Origin: Bacteroidia bacterium
Lineage (GTDB): Bacteria; Bacteroidota; Bacteroidia; J057; JAIXKT01
DNA length: 60,580 nucleotides
Assembly: GCA_026932145.1 (NCBI GenBank)
Contig: JAIXKT010000019.1
Span: 53,723 to 114,302, forward strand
Reading direction: 5' to 3'
Shown: one piece after another, positions 1 to 7,552 of the stretch
How positions within the stretch are numbered: the stretch's first letter is position 1
How the letters are laid out: every line of letters begins with the position of its first letter
Position numbers and translations under genes: made by a program
The notes under the pieces: model-generated
Database searches by the model: none
What the model was told of the DNA's origin: nothing
Seen by the model: the letters and a program-made list of their open reading frames with translations, nothing else

Positions 1-103
1 GACGCATACCAAATCCAGGGTATGACGCATACCCAATCCGGGGTATGACGCATACCGAAATCGGGGTATAACGCACACAAAAACCGGGGTATGACGCATA
101 CGG
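1..103. repeat. Tandem array of 23-bp units with internal dyad
   Basis: Four complete units (1-23, 24-46, 47-69, 70-92) and a partial fifth lie directly upstream of the terC-like gene. Each unit starts GACGCATAC (AACGCACAC in the fourth) and ends GGGTAT. Across unit borders this makes GTATG-ACG-CATAC, an inverted repeat that reaches a 7-bp stem (GGGTATG/CATACCC) at 18-34. The array runs into the left edge, so its full length is unknown. No spacers and no coding potential are evident. It could be a protein-binding array or a simple minisatellite. Confidence 0.9.
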
Positions 104-190
104 ATGAGATTACCCATACACCATAACTCCTTCCCCCCCGTACCGTTAAAATCCTTTAATTTGCGTAACTTTTTAAACAGCCTCGCAGGC

Positions 191-1195
191 ATGGGTATTT
201 TTGATCTTTCCGCACTCTCGACCGAAAACTGGTTGATGATTATTTTCGCCGTTCTCGTTCTGGGGTTTCTCGCCTTCGACCTGGGTATTCTCCACAACAA
301 GGCCGAAAAAACATCCACCCGGTCCGCACTGTTCCAGACCATTTTCTGGGTAGCCCTCTCCCTGAGTTTTGGCATCCTCATCTGGTTCTTTGACGGAGAT
401 ACACCGGCTATCCGTTCCAAAAACACCATAGACTATATCACCGCCTACCTCATGGAATGGGCGCTATCGGTAGATAATATTTTCATCATCCTGGTCATCC
501 TGAGATATTTTAAGGTCGATGAAAAGTACTATCACAAGATTCTGTTTTGGGGCATCCTGGGGGCACTGGTTATGCGGGGAACCTTCATTACTGTAGCCTG
601 GCAGATCGTCAGCCACTTTCACTTCATCCTGTACATCTTCGGTGCCATCCTCATTGGTACAGGCTATAAGATGCTGAATGAGAAGGAAGATAATTTTGAC
701 CCGGCAGAATCACCCGTATTACGCTTCGCCAAACGGTTTCTGCCCTTCACAGACGAAAACCGAAATGGTCAGTTTGTGATTCGCCGGAACGATGGAAAAC
801 GATTCTTCACCCCTCTCTTTCTGGTCATTCTGTTAATTGAAACCACCGACCTGATTTTTGCCCTGGACTCCATTCCTGCTGTATTTGCCATAACCCAGAA
901 CCCCTTCATTGTCTACACTTCCAATGTGTTTGCGGTAATGGGACTTAGGGCTATGTTCTTCCTGCTCGCCGATATCATGGATAAATTCCGGTACCTGCAG
1001 AGGGGCCTTTCCTTTATCCTGATGTTTATTGGATCCAAAATGGTGCTTACTCTGCTAAATGAGCCTTGGGCAAAATCCATTGTGGACATTGGGTTTGAGA
1101 TTCATATTCCGGCGTGGTTGTCTCTGGCGGTCATTCTGGTGGTGCTCTCAGGCTCCATCCTGATCTCTCTGGTCACCAAGGAATCTGAAGAATAA
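191..1195 (+). CDS. TerC/Alx-family integral membrane protein
   Basis: An inner-membrane protein of the TerC family, whose members are linked to tellurite resistance and to metal-ion (manganese) homeostasis, often during membrane protein secretion. Two family signatures are visible: the helix with MEWALSVDNIF and the helix with ETTDLIFALDSIPAVFAIT, whose acidic residues inside the membrane are typical of the family. Around seven to nine hydrophobic segments are seen over 334 residues, normal for the Alx-like branch. I chose the ATG at 191 rather than the in-frame one at 104 because the extra 29 residues are not family-like and start inside the upstream repeat region. The gene appears to stand alone, preceded by the 23-bp repeat array. 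The transported ion cannot be told from the sequence. Confidence 0.88.
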   Translation: MGIFDLSALSTENWLMIIFAVLVLGFLAFDLGILHNKAEKTSTRSALFQTIFWVALSLSFGILIWFFDGDTPAIRSKNTIDYITAYLMEWALSVDNIFIILVILRYFKVDEKYYHKILFWGILGALVMRGTFITVAWQIVSHFHFILYIFGAILIGTGYKMLNEKEDNFDPAESPVLRFAKRFLPFTDENRNGQFVIRRNDGKRFFTPLFLVILLIETTDLIFALDSIPAVFAITQNPFIVYTSNVFAVMGLRAMFFLLADIMDKFRYLQRGLSFILMFIGSKMVLTLLNEPWAKSIVDIGFEIHIPAWLSLAVILVVLSGSILISLVTKESEE

Positions 1196-1322
1196 CAAGC
1201 CCCATTCGGTAGCCAGACCGGGCTGGTGAGTAGCCCCAATCTCCCGGGTGAAAGAGTAGTCTACCTTTTTACTATCTTTATCCTGCAAAACAGGTCATGA
1301 GATTTCTTTACGCCCTACACGG

Positions 1323-2012
1323 ATGAAAATTCCTTACTCATCAGAGGAAACAACCAAATGGATAATGTTGGCCGGCATACTCGCTGTTTTTCTGATGGTT
1401 TGTTCCTGTGGCCAGAAGCCAGAGAGTTGTTTTGGGTTTACCCAGCAGGAGAGACCCGATGATTTGCCCCTGCTCTTTAATCAGCCCGTCGTATTTTCCA
1501 ACTGTTCCTCCGAAGGCGAGTCGTTTTACTGGGATTTTGGAGACGGGCATTCCAGCCGGGAGAAGAATCCCCGACACCAGTATGATGCCCCGGGAATATT
1601 CACCGTCACCCTGACCACTCGTTTCAGAGACAGGGAAGCACGCACAGCACGAACCCTTTCATTAAATCTTCCCGCTTTGGCTGACAGCCTGACGGGCAGT
1701 TGGCGGTTGTTAAAGGTGAGCGAATACCTGCTGAACAATAATTATCCGATTGACTCCATGGAGCCCTATTTCAGCGAAACCATCTGGCAGTTTTCCCTGG
1801 ACGGCACCCTTCGAATCAGCGGATTTCCCTTGTCGGCCACCGAAAACTGGTACCTGAACGGCAGGAATCTATACACAGGGCATCACATATATTCGGTAAT
1901 GGACATGACTGGTCAGCAGTTGCACCTGCGTAGTACGGATACCTTGTTTCAACCCCAGTCGCTTTTTCCCGGGATTTTGGAAAGGCATTTGTGGATGGAA
2001 TCCGTCCGATAA
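1323..2012 (+). CDS. PKD-domain lipoprotein with lipocalin-like C-terminal part
   Basis: A predicted lipoprotein: a hydrophobic stretch at residues 14-28 ends in a lipobox-like LMVCSCG, so the mature protein would start with a lipidated cysteine. Residues about 45-110 form a PKD domain, shown by FYWDFGDGHSSREKNPRHQY followed by the alternating strand pattern GIFTVTLTT; PKD domains are beta-sandwich folds common in Bacteroidota surface proteins. The remaining part begins LTGSWRLLKVSEY, resembling the start of lipocalin-like small-molecule or quality-control lipoproteins, but no function can be assigned. The gene stands between terC and the MFS gene on the same strand, with gaps that suggest a separate transcript; a near-consensus -7 box (TATCTTTA) lies around 1274. 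Confidence 0.75.
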   Translation: MKIPYSSEETTKWIMLAGILAVFLMVCSCGQKPESCFGFTQQERPDDLPLLFNQPVVFSNCSSEGESFYWDFGDGHSSREKNPRHQYDAPGIFTVTLTTRFRDREARTARTLSLNLPALADSLTGSWRLLKVSEYLLNNNYPIDSMEPYFSETIWQFSLDGTLRISGFPLSATENWYLNGRNLYTGHHIYSVMDMTGQQLHLRSTDTLFQPQSLFPGILERHLWMESVR

Positions 2013-2085
2013 TTCCCGGGACGCACCGGAGAAACTTCTGGGATGCACCGGAATCGATACCCTGCCCCGGCAAACCGGAATCCCG

Positions 2086-2093
2086 TACCTTTG
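2086..2093 (+). promoter_or_regulatory. Bacteroidota -7 promoter box (TACCTTTG)
   Basis: TACCTTTG fits the TAnnTTTG -7 consensus of the Bacteroidota primary sigma factor. It ends only four bases before the ATG of the MFS gene, so the transcript would start at or within a few bases of the start codon and could be leaderless. No convincing -33 TTG box was found at the usual distance. Confidence 0.6.
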
Positions 2094-2097
2094 CATC

Positions 2098-3411
2098 ATG
2101 AAAAATGCCGAGTTCAGCCGGAAAACAGAAAACTGGCTTTTGTTTATCCTGTTGTCTGTGCAGTTTACCCATATCGTGGATTTTGTTGTCCTGATGCCTC
2201 TGGGGCCCAAACTCATGCGGGATTTCCATATCGGCACTCAGGAATTTGGCTTTCTTGTTTCTGCCTACACCTTCAGCGCTGCCATTTCCGGTATTCTCTC
2301 TTCCTTCTTCCTCGATCGCTTTAACCGAAAACGGGCGCTGACCGGCCTCTTTCTGGGTTTTGGAATCAGCACGCTTCTATGCGCCCTGGCAGGAGGATAC
2401 TGGCCTTTTCTGACAGCGCGTATTCTGGCCGGAGCATTCGGAGGTATTCTTTCAGCACTCACCCTTTCCATCATTGGAGATTATATTCCTCTTGAGCGAA
2501 GGGGCAGAGCCACTGGCCTGGTGCTTTCCGCTTTTTCCCTTGCCTCTGTTGTAGGCGTACCTTCCGGCTTATGGATTGCAGAAAGAACCGACTGGCATGG
2601 TCCGTTTTTCCTACTCGCCATCACCTGTCTGCCAGTGCTGGGCATAGCCTGGAAAGTTTTGCCCGATATGGTAATCCATATTCAGGAAGGCAAACGCCCC
2701 CAGGCCTGGCCCAGAATTCGGGAAGTAATCCAGACCCCGGGAGCACGAATGGCCTTTCTGCTTATGATGATTATGATGCTGGCTGGATTTTCCATCATTC
2801 CTTATATCAGCCCATATCTGGTCAGCAACTGCGGTGTGCGGGAAGACCAGCTGTTTCTCATATACCTCACCGGAGGTTTATTCACCTTTGGCGCCAGCAA
2901 TCTTTCGGGACGGCTGACCGACCGGTATGGCGCATTCCGGGTGTTTGCCTGGGCAACCCCTTTATCCGTAATTCCCATTCTGATACTCACCGATCTTCAG
3001 CCCATGGCCATGGGGTGGATACTGGTCATCACCACTGTGTTTATGGCTCTATTGTCGGCAAGGCTGATTCCGGTTATTTCCATGATAACCCAGACCGTTG
3101 AACCGAGGCTGCGGGGCACATTTATGAGTCTGCTGGCCTCTCTCCAACAAAGCGCATCGGGAGCTGCTGCCTGGATAGCAGGAGCAATGATAACCGAAAC
3201 AGCAGAAGGGAAAATGGAAGATTATGCCCGGGTAGGCTGGATGGCATCGGGATTCAGCCTGCTGGCCATCTGGATTGCGTGGAAACTGATTCCTATGCTG
3301 AGAAAGGATGAGCATCCTGCTGCATCTGCCGCGACAAATCAGCGCCCAGATAACGATCTATCAGGACATGAGCCCCATATAGTACAGGAGTCAGCAACAC
3401 CGCTACCATAA
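2098..3411 (+). CDS. MFS transporter
   Basis: A major facilitator superfamily transporter of 437 residues with about twelve hydrophobic helices. The first helix segment (THIVDFVVLMPLGPKLMRDF) and the loop between helices 2 and 3 (DRFNRKRAL) match the drug/sugar-efflux branch of MFS proteins with the D-R-x-x-R-[KR] motif A. The substrate is unknown; multidrug or sugar efflux is the usual assignment for this branch. The last 35 residues, after the final helix, are polar and are encoded by DNA that also encodes, on the other strand, the C-terminus of the queuosine-precursor transporter, a 119-bp convergent overlap. The tail may therefore be a read-through extension rather than a functional domain. 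Confidence 0.85.
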   Translation: MKNAEFSRKTENWLLFILLSVQFTHIVDFVVLMPLGPKLMRDFHIGTQEFGFLVSAYTFSAAISGILSSFFLDRFNRKRALTGLFLGFGISTLLCALAGGYWPFLTARILAGAFGGILSALTLSIIGDYIPLERRGRATGLVLSAFSLASVVGVPSGLWIAERTDWHGPFFLLAITCLPVLGIAWKVLPDMVIHIQEGKRPQAWPRIREVIQTPGARMAFLLMMIMMLAGFSIIPYISPYLVSNCGVREDQLFLIYLTGGLFTFGASNLSGRLTDRYGAFRVFAWATPLSVIPILILTDLQPMAMGWILVITTVFMALLSARLIPVISMITQTVEPRLRGTFMSLLASLQQSASGAAAWIAGAMITETAEGKMEDYARVGWMASGFSLLAIWIAWKLIPMLRKDEHPAASAATNQRPDNDLSGHEPHIVQESATPLP

Positions 3412-4060
3412 ATTTATAGAGGTAATTAACCAGTCCAATTGCCAGCACCAGCGATAGTTCCCAGTCTGCTCCGAGATAAAAAGCCACAAACAAAACCACA
3501 AAGCTATCCACCAACTGGGATACCAGGGTAGAACCGGTAGCGCGCATCCAAATCCATTTATCTCCCGTCATTTTTTTGATCCGGTGAAATACCAGCACAT
3601 CGGCAATCTGACCAATCAGGAAAGCCGTGAGGGAACCGATGATTATCCAGAGCCCCTGCCCAAATATTCCGGAAAAGGCAGCCTGCATATCGGGAATACC
3701 TTTACCTGTAGCGGAACCCGACCAGAAACCAGCAGGAGTCAGATGAATGGACAGCCAGACCATTAAAAAGGAATACACAATCATTCCGGCCGCCAGCCAG
3801 GATAAAAACCGAACCCCTTTTATTCCGTAATACTCATTAATGATATCGGTCATGATAAACACCACCGGCCACAGCAGTACCCCTGCGGTCATATTGAAGG
3901 AGAGGTGATCCTTACCGAACAGGGAAAAATCAGCTTCAGGAATTCCGAGGGTCTGCTCCAGGGAAAAGATTTTTACTCCGATAAATTCTGCCAGCAGGGC
4001 ATTGGCCACAAAAATGGCACCTAAAAAAACGAAGAGAATTCTGGCCCTGGGAGTTTCCAT
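3293..4060 (-). CDS. Queuosine precursor transporter (YhhQ/VUT family)
   Basis: A 255-residue membrane protein of the queuosine-precursor transporter (QPTR/YhhQ, COG1738) family, which imports preQ0, preQ1 or related bases for making the queuosine modification of tRNA. Family signs are ANALLAEFIGVKIF near the start, FIMTDIINEYYGIKGVRFLSW, and STLVSQLVDSFVVLFVAFYLG near the C-terminus, with about six to seven membrane helices. The ATG at 4060 was chosen because it starts directly after the RNase Z stop (4062) and the upstream in-frame stretch is coding for RNase Z in another frame. It sits at the end of a minus-strand run with rnz, the STAS gene and purC, and overlaps the MFS gene convergently. 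Confidence 0.87.
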   Translation of the reverse strand: METPRARILFVFLGAIFVANALLAEFIGVKIFSLEQTLGIPEADFSLFGKDHLSFNMTAGVLLWPVVFIMTDIINEYYGIKGVRFLSWLAAGMIVYSFLMVWLSIHLTPAGFWSGSATGKGIPDMQAAFSGIFGQGLWIIIGSLTAFLIGQIADVLVFHRIKKMTGDKWIWMRATGSTLVSQLVDSFVVLFVAFYLGADWELSLVLAIGLVNYLYKFMVAVLLTPVLYGAHVLIDRYLGADLSRQMQQDAHPFSA

Positions 4061-4061
4061 A

Positions 4062-4970
4062 CTATTTGATTTTAACAGGAACACCTTCTTCGGCCAGATA
4101 AGTTTCCGGGAAAACCATCCGTGCTTCCTGAAGCAGTGGTGACAAATCAGAATATCGGGCGGAGAAATGACCAATAACCAGTTTCTGGGCCCCTGCCTTC
4201 CTGGCCACCAATGCAGCCTCATGGGCAGTGGAATGAAATGTAGATTCGGCCTTATGCTTCAAATCCTCCATAAAGGTGGCTTCGTGATACAACAAATCCA
4301 CATCCTGAACCTGTTGGGCCAGAGTATCCATATATCGCGTATCGGAGCAATAGGCATATGCGTACCTTTTGGGTGAAGCACCCAGATAGTCGGATGCATG
4401 AATCACCCTGCCATCCAGTTCAATATCATTTCCTTGTTTAAGCAGATGAAAATACTGACGGGGAATCCCATCCTCCATAGCCTGAATAGTTTCAAATTTT
4501 CCGGGTCGTTTTTTCTCCCGAAACAGAAATCCGTTGCAATAGACCCGGTGTCGCAGGGGAATAGTTTCCACCTCAAGACCATTGTTCTCAAACACGACCC
4601 GGGATTCCTTTTCCTTCAGTTCCACAAACTCGATATCAAACTTCAGGCGGGTGTCGGAATACTGAAAAATCCGGGACAACATTTCGGGCAAACCTTCCGG
4701 GCATACCAGAGTCAGAGGGCGGGTGCGCTCATGATTTCCAAGGGTACACAATAATCCGGGAAGACCAAAAATATGGTCTCCATGAAGATGAGAAATAAAG
4801 ATAGCATCAAGGCGCTGAATCCGAACCTTGTACCGCAGGAGCTGAAACTGGGTTCCCTCTCCGCAATCAATCAGAAATAAACGATCGTTGTGTGAAACCA
4901 ACTGGGCGCTAAGGTGGCGTTTAAATGCCGGCGTAGCAGAACTGCTCCCCAGAATGGTTAATTCAAACAT
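4062..4970 (-). CDS. rnz: Ribonuclease Z (tRNA 3'-end endonuclease)
   Basis: A metallo-beta-lactamase-fold nuclease that cuts tRNA precursors after the discriminator base, which fits the tRNA genes here that lack an encoded CCA. The zinc motif SHLHGDH (HxHxDH) lies near residues 60-66, with ILGSSSATPAFKRHLSA at the N-terminus, HEATF near residue 230 and GHFSARY near residue 270, all typical of RNase Z. At 302 residues it has the usual length of the short bacterial form. It is followed by the queuosine-precursor transporter one base downstream and preceded by the STAS gene 15 bp upstream, so the three are probably co-transcribed; two of them act on tRNA. Confidence 0.95.
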   Translation of the reverse strand: MFELTILGSSSATPAFKRHLSAQLVSHNDRLFLIDCGEGTQFQLLRYKVRIQRLDAIFISHLHGDHIFGLPGLLCTLGNHERTRPLTLVCPEGLPEMLSRIFQYSDTRLKFDIEFVELKEKESRVVFENNGLEVETIPLRHRVYCNGFLFREKKRPGKFETIQAMEDGIPRQYFHLLKQGNDIELDGRVIHASDYLGASPKRYAYAYCSDTRYMDTLAQQVQDVDLLYHEATFMEDLKHKAESTFHSTAHEAALVARKAGAQKLVIGHFSARYSDLSPLLQEARMVFPETYLAEEGVPVKIK

Positions 4971-4985
4971 AGCGTGCGAGGGGGA

Positions 4986-5462
4986 TTAAAATTCCTCCCG
5001 CTCATCGAATTCGGATTTATCCTCTTCCCAGTCCTCGACCTCATCCAAATCATCAATTTCTTCTTCCAGAAATTCATCATCCACGCCTTCCTCCTCATCC
5101 AGAAAATCACCTTCCAGTTCATTGAGAAAGATCGCCTCCACTGCTTCCTGCTGTGTGGGCAACACATTTAGGACTTCATCCAGGCGGGAGATGGTAATCA
5201 GTTTTTCAACCTGCTCCTGAATTCCGGTAAGAATCATGATGCCCTTGTTATTCTGACACAGGCGATGGCCAATCAGAATAGCACTGAGTCCGCTGCTGTC
5301 GGCGTATTTGACAGCATTTAAATCCAGAATAATGTTGCGTACGCCCTCGGCATTATGCACCAAAAATTCACTCTTGAGTTTGGGTGCAATCCGGGAGTCA
5401 AGTTTCTCCTCCAGTAGTGTAAGCACTACATATTTTTCCTGTAAGTCAGCCTGATATTTCAT
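4986..5462 (-). CDS. STAS-domain anti-sigma-factor-antagonist-like protein with acidic tail
   Basis: Residues 1-100 form a STAS domain like those of anti-anti-sigma factors (SpoIIAA/RsbV class): the segment LDLNAVKYADSSGLSAIL contains the D-S-S-G-L site whose serine is phosphorylated in that family. After the domain comes a tail of about 45 residues made mostly of Asp and Glu (for example DEEEGVDDEFLEEEIDDLDE). The ATG at 5462 gives a start MKYQADLQEKYVVL typical of the fold; an ATG nine codons upstream is possible. It lies between purC (30 bp upstream) and rnz. No partner kinase or phosphatase gene is nearby, so which sigma or switch pathway it serves is unknown. The acidic tail may be for electrostatic binding, which is inference. 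Confidence 0.82.
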   Translation of the reverse strand: MKYQADLQEKYVVLTLLEEKLDSRIAPKLKSEFLVHNAEGVRNIILDLNAVKYADSSGLSAILIGHRLCQNNKGIMILTGIQEQVEKLITISRLDEVLNVLPTQQEAVEAIFLNELEGDFLDEEEGVDDEFLEEEIDDLDEVEDWEEDKSEFDEREEF

Positions 5463-5492
5463 AATGTGTTTCCGGTCTAAAATTATCAAAAA

Positions 5493-6455
5493 TTATGCGG
5501 AATAGACGCCCAGTTTTTTGAGTCCCTCATTTACATTTTGCTGAATGCGACTTTCGACCTCGGCGTAATCCGCTTTTTGAAACTTCCGCCCGGTCATGGT
5601 TTCATATAGCTGAATGTAGCGGCTGCTGACTTCTTCCACAAAAGCATCCGGCATAACAGGCGGAGTTTGTCCGTCCTTACCCATAAAACCCTGCTGCATC
5701 AGCCATTCCCGGACAAACTCCTTCGACAACTGACCTACGGGACGACCTTCCGGGAAATTCAGGGAATAATTTTCCGCCACAAAATAGCGAGAAGAATCCG
5801 GTGTGTGAATTTCATCAATCAAATGAAGTTCTTCCTCGAAAATACCAAATTCATATTTGGTATCGGCCAGGAGCAACCCTCTTTCCTGAGCCATTTCCTG
5901 GCCTTTGGCAAACAAGAGCAGGGCAAAGTGGCTGGCCTGATGCCAGGTTTCTGCATCCAGCAACCCGGAACGAATAATCTCATCCGGAGAGATATCGAGA
6001 TCATGCCCGATGGCAGATTTGGTTGTGGGGGTCAGAATAGGCTCTGGCAATTGTTGATTTTCAACGAGCCCATCTGGCAGTGTAGCCCCGCATATCACAC
6101 GCTTTCCTGCCTGATATTCACGCCAGGCATGGCCGCATAAATACCCCCTCACCACAAACTCAACGGGCAAGGGTTTACAAGCCAGACAAAGACTCACATT
6201 GGGATCCGGAACAAGGAGCAGATGATTGGGCATAATACTTTCCGTCGCTTCCAGAAAATAAGCAGCAAGCTGATTTAACACCTGCCCCTTGAAGGGAATG
6301 GTATTGGGCAAAATCACATCAAATGCAGAAATCCTGTCGGTGGCCACCATAACCAGAACGGTATCTTTCAGGTTATAGACATCCCTGACTTTGCCCTGAT
6401 AACGGGTAAAATCGTGGAAAAACTGTAAATGGGTAGAAGGAATTCCTGATTTCAT
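5493..6455 (-). CDS. purC: Phosphoribosylaminoimidazole-succinocarboxamide synthase
   Basis: SAICAR synthetase of purine biosynthesis, joining CAIR and aspartate with ATP. Motifs include TRYQGKVRDVYNL near the start (nucleotide-binding), ATDRISAFDVILPNTIPFKG, and VVRGYLCGHAWREY in the middle. The 320-residue length matches the longer Bacteroidota/yeast-like form rather than the about 240-residue enterobacterial one. The ATG at 6455 starts MKSGIPSTHLQFF; the longer in-frame extension to 6560 has no family similarity. The gene leads a minus-strand run with the STAS gene, rnz and the transporter, and is insulated from the upstream surface-protein unit by the terminator at 6607-6634. Confidence 0.95.
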   Translation of the reverse strand: MKSGIPSTHLQFFHDFTRYQGKVRDVYNLKDTVLVMVATDRISAFDVILPNTIPFKGQVLNQLAAYFLEATESIMPNHLLLVPDPNVSLCLACKPLPVEFVVRGYLCGHAWREYQAGKRVICGATLPDGLVENQQLPEPILTPTTKSAIGHDLDISPDEIIRSGLLDAETWHQASHFALLLFAKGQEMAQERGLLLADTKYEFGIFEEELHLIDEIHTPDSSRYFVAENYSLNFPEGRPVGQLSKEFVREWLMQQGFMGKDGQTPPVMPDAFVEEVSSRYIQLYETMTGRKFQKADYAEVESRIQQNVNEGLKKLGVYSA

Positions 6456-6606
6456 CAAACAAAATTGGAAATAATACTGAGGAGAAACAAATGGGCACCT
6501 GCCATTTTGAATCAAAAAATGGGTATGACACGATGAAACAAAGCCAAGGTCGAAATTCAATCTGGCATAACCCTATCAGAAAGCAGCTCAGACCATATAA
6601 AAAACA

Positions 6607-6634
6607 AAAAGGCCGCTGTTTCCAGCGGCCTTTT
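6607..6634 (-). terminator. Rho-independent terminator of the 6.6-11.9 kb surface-protein unit
   Basis: A 12-bp perfect stem (AAAAGGCCGCTG / CAGCGGCCTTTT) with a 4-base loop and flanking A/T runs lies 22 bp beyond the stop of the minus-strand lipoprotein gene at 6656. The symmetry of its A and T tracts means it could work in both directions. Confidence 0.9.
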
Positions 6635-6655
6635 GTCTAGATTGATAACAATCTC

Positions 6656-7519
6656 TTAGTAGTTCAGATCTACCACTTTGGTAACATTGGAAACTACATC
6701 TACGAATTTGGAACCGTGAGAGAACACAATTCTTTCGATAGTAGTAGGACCAGTGATTACATCAGTAGCGAAATCATCACCGAATACACGGTAAGTAAGG
6801 GGTTTACCAGTAGCGGGTACAGACAGGCTGTAATCGCCAGTGTTGTTGGTATTACCAGTAGACACCATGTTTTCGTACATAACATTCAACACATTACCCG
6901 GAACATCGGGCTCATGGTTAACGAAGTTGCGCAACTGGGCACCGTCTTCCATTACAGCTGTTACCTTGATACCGGCAACAGCCTCATTTCCGGCAACCAT
7001 TTGGTTCAGATCAGCATAAGCACGACCAGAGATTGTAGCAGTACCGGCACCAGCGGTGGGGAACAGAACAACCATGGTAGAAGCGTAACGCTGACCGTTG
7101 ATGAACGGCATGTCAACGAAATCGTCGTCAGTGTTGAGGGTTACGGTGTAGGACAGGGTAGTGTGATCCTGAGCACGAACTGTAACGGTTACGTTACCGC
7201 GGCTCAGTTTGTTGAACACAGCCTGGCCATCCGGACCAGTTACAACAGTGATTTTCTTACCACTTACGGCACAGGTAACTTCAGCACCGGAGATACCGGC
7301 AACTTTGTGACCACCACCTGTAGCGTTGCCACCGGGGACAACATTAACGGTGTAGTGAACCCAATTGGTTTCGTCAATCACTTCCACGGTATCATCTACA
7401 GTGGTAGTTTGCTTGGAGATTACAACGGGAGAGAGAGCGGATTTATCCTCTTTTCTGCACCCGATGAAGGCTGTAACTGCAATTGCTGTCAGAGCCAATC
7501 TTATGAAATACTTATTCAT
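6656..7519 (-). CDS. Lipoprotein with carboxypeptidase-regulatory-like (Ig-like) domain
   Basis: A 287-residue predicted lipoprotein: signal MNKYFIRLALTAIAVTAFIGC ends in the lipobox FIGC. Residues about 60-135 resemble a carboxypeptidase regulatory-like/Ig-like domain (GISGAEVTCAVSGKKITVV, then GPDGQAVFNKLSRGNVTVTV), and a second similar module with TATISGRAYADLNQM follows. Such modules are found in Bacteroidota surface proteins and TonB-linked proteins; no enzymatic residues are seen. It is the last gene of a minus-strand unit with the T9SS surface protein (34 bp upstream) and another lipoprotein, and shares their strong codon bias. Function unknown; a role with the surface protein is suggested only by the context. 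Confidence 0.75.
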   Translation of the reverse strand: MNKYFIRLALTAIAVTAFIGCRKEDKSALSPVVISKQTTTVDDTVEVIDETNWVHYTVNVVPGGNATGGGHKVAGISGAEVTCAVSGKKITVVTGPDGQAVFNKLSRGNVTVTVRAQDHTTLSYTVTLNTDDDFVDMPFINGQRYASTMVVLFPTAGAGTATISGRAYADLNQMVAGNEAVAGIKVTAVMEDGAQLRNFVNHEPDVPGNVLNVMYENMVSTGNTNNTGDYSLSVPATGKPLTYRVFGDDFATDVITGPTTIERIVFSHGSKFVDVVSNVTKVVDLNY

Positions 7520-7552
7520 CTTCTTTACTTGTGTTTTAGATTAACCCAACAA

